Assembly (NCBI GenBank): GCA_963853835.1
Contig: OY970823.1
Location: 67,589,845-67,653,844, forward strand
Direction: 5' to 3'
Source: Calendula officinalis
Lineage: Eukaryota; Streptophyta; Magnoliopsida; Asterales; Asteraceae
DNA length: 64,000 nt
Part shown: positions 62,447-64,000 of the stretch, in pieces
How positions within the stretch are numbered: the stretch's first letter is position 1
How the letters are laid out: each line of letters begins with the position of its first letter
Notes under the pieces: model-generated
What the model saw: only the letters and a program-made list of their open reading frames with translations
Databases searched by the model: none
What the model was told of the DNA's origin: nothing
Position numbers and translations under genes: made by a program

Positions 62447-62962
62447 ATGTTTTAAAACCCGGGTTATATTCGGCCCGGTACGATGGCCGGTAACAGGTTA
62501 AGTGGTTCAAACGGCGGGTCAGCCGGAACACCTAAAACATATAAGCAAATTCCCTTAAGCATAAACAAAATTTTATAAATCAAAATTCCATTAAAAATTA
62601 ATTAATGGAAATTTATAAATAGAAACAGATTTAAGCAATTACATTGAAAATTGAAGCCAGAAACAAAATAGATCTGATAGATTATTTGGTGAATGTTTGT
62701 TGTAATAAGCTACGAAACATAATAAACCATTCACGAGAACAACAAAATAGGGAGAGACTGATAGAGTGAGAAACAGAGCCTCAGAGACGCAAAGCAGAAA
62801 GTTCAAATTTAGGAGGAAAACAGGTCTTTGCCAGGTCGCCGGGTTTTACAGTAACCGGCCGGATCTTAACAGGTGGATTGCAAAAAACGGGCCACTTTTG
62901 ACCCGGCTCCTTCATCGGGTCCCAATTTAACCGGTCCGGTCAACCCAAGTTTGAAAACATTG
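62447..62962. mobile_element. Non-autonomous element with ATGTTTTAAAACC ends, CCGG-rich
   Basis: ATGTTTTAAAACCCGGGTTA at the left and AGTTTGAAAACAT at the right. GACCCGG/CCGGGT and CCGGTCCGG motifs are arranged inversely inside it. It resembles the hAT-like element at 1195-1722. No clear duplication was read. Confidence 0.5.
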
Positions 62963-63491
62963 CTCATACTTTTTCTCTCTCTTTGATGTAAACAAAAATG
63001 GATAATACAAATTAAACATGTTGATTCATATGAATACCAAGAATAATTCTTCTAATTACCGTTGATTTGACGGATACTGATAATTAGGATAATTTCAACT
63101 CAAATACAGATTTCGTGAATTGAGAGAAAAAGTAAACCAAGTGAAATTCTAAAATTTTGAATGAGCCGATAAAAGACAAATGGGCTGAAATCAGCCTACA
63201 AACAATATAAAAAAACTGGAAATAAACCTTAAATGCAAGTAACTAAAAAACGAAGCATTTTTAGCCCGAAAGTTGGTTTACCATGACATTCTCTTTATTG
63301 CAAGTTTCAACTTAGTTATGGGTTTGAAATGGAGCCCTACAACAATTTATGTTCCTTTTAACATATATAGCCACATTTCTCACACAATTTTAAAAATCAG
63401 ACTGCACCATAACAATCAAACGCCAAGGAAAACAAAAAAAAACTACTCATATTGTTAACAAGTTTTACACAATATACCTAGAACAACGAAC

Positions 63492-63653
63492 TTAAAAAGA
63501 CAAGGGGTTACTAGGTTCGATTTCATTCATCACATGTAGAACGAGGGCAGCGAAAATTAACATTGAGTAGACAATCATATATATAAATTTCCATTCGGTT
63601 CTATGGCTGCTTGCATAATCCATTGATCCGAAATAAAAATCTCTAAACATCAT
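63492..63653 (-). other. Small open frame with one membrane segment
   Basis: The frame from ATG 63653 (or 63692) to 63492 reads MFRDFYFGSMDYASSHRTEW, then a hydrophobic stretch FIYMIVYSMLIFAALVLHVM, then a short polar tail. I recognise no family. It lies 80-120 bases past the stop of the DUF761-type gene, so it may simply be that gene's 3' UTR. Real or chance cannot be decided by eye. Confidence 0.25.
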
Positions 63654-63774
63654 TCTATTATTAAAAGGAAAACACATCAGTTCCCCTTCCAATAAAAATA
63701 AACTGGAAAAACATATGGCAAATCAAAAACTTTGCAATAATGTTCATATTGTAAAGTAAAAAAACAAAATGAAA

Positions 63775-64000
63775 TCAAACACTTCGAGCTAACATTTGAT
63801 GAAACTCGACGATCGATTGTTCTCTCTGAAGCTTCAAATCTTCTCGAACCCTTGCGATAAAATCCTCCGCTTTCTCATCCACCCCTCGGCCGTCTTCCGT
63901 CAGAAACTCGTCAGTGTTCTCACTCACATTTTTCTCTTCCTCAAACAGCAACGACACATTTCCCGTCGCTATAACTTTTTCTACAATTCTACCGCTAGCC
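63775..64000 (-). CDS. DUF761/DUF4408-type protein, C-terminus (partial)
   Basis: Only the last 75 codons are in the window; the gene continues past 64000. In the frame ending at 63775 the sequence has ENTDEFLTEDGRGVDEKAED, then FIARVREDLKLQREQSI and FHQMLARSV. The pattern VDxxAExFIxxFxxxLxxQR is the DUF761 (cotton-fibre-protein type) C-terminal motif. These plant proteins often have an N-terminal membrane segment; that part is not visible. No function is established for this subgroup. Confidence 0.72.
   Translation of the reverse strand, partial: ASGRIVEKVIATGNVSLLFEEEKNVSENTDEFLTEDGRGVDEKAEDFIARVREDLKLQREQSIVEFHQMLARSV

Overview
The window is nuclear DNA of a dicot plant. It is AT-rich, its genes are split by many short GT-AG introns, several genes have untranslated-leader introns, and the intergenic space is packed with small DNA transposons (Stowaway, Tourist/Harbinger-like, hAT-like and Mutator-like). 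The proteins are plant-specific families or plant versions of universal ones. An asterid such as a daisy-family species is a guess; no single feature proves the lineage.

Layout from left to right. 0.5-1.0 kb (+): a VQ-motif gene of the VQ22/JAV1 type with a frameshift. 2.3-5.1 kb (-): an intact casein kinase 1-like gene of 14 exons. 7.3-11.0 kb (-): an intact NDR-type AGC kinase gene of 13 exons, with two MITEs in its introns. 11.8-20.7 kb: a gene-poor stretch of nested MITEs, including a 1.1-kb Mutator-like element that carries what looks like a captured F-box gene start. 21.4-25.4 kb (-): a Golgi pectin-methyltransferase-like (PMT/QUA2 family) gene. 26.2-31.8 kb and 32.3-39.98 kb: two direct tandem copies of a segment holding an ankyrin-RING E3 ligase gene (XBAT34/35 type) and the 3' end of an RCC1-FYVE-BRX (PRAF) gene. 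In copy 1 the E3 gene is intact and the PRAF part is a truncated relic. In copy 2 the E3 gene has lost the first half of its RING finger, and the PRAF gene is long but has lost its PH domain. 44.3-46.0 kb (-): an F-box/LRR gene with a C-terminal coiled coil, and a decayed direct copy at 53.4-56.0 kb. Between these lie a two-exon gene of unknown function (47.9-48.7 kb, +) beside a Mutator-like element, and a mosaic of FIP1[V]-like and MOR1-like fragments (49.97-52.06 kb, +). 58.0-62.1 kb (-): a MIKC*-type MADS-box gene of 11 exons. The right edge (63.8-64.0 kb, -) holds the C-terminus of a DUF761-type gene.

These are independent plant genes, not an operon. The main stories are duplication followed by decay (E3/PRAF and F-box), loss of single domains in otherwise readable genes (RING in one, PH in another), and shuffling of gene fragments, probably by transposons. 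I found no convincing undescribed system. The most unusual signals are a cluster of 14-bp CACATGTG-centred palindromes inside a TIR element near 36.8 kb, a 47-bp Stowaway made almost only of its termini, the PH-less PRAF gene that keeps a relic of its first exon, and the FIP1[V]/MOR1 mosaic. Exon borders were placed by eye from splice signals, reading frame and remembered family sequences.
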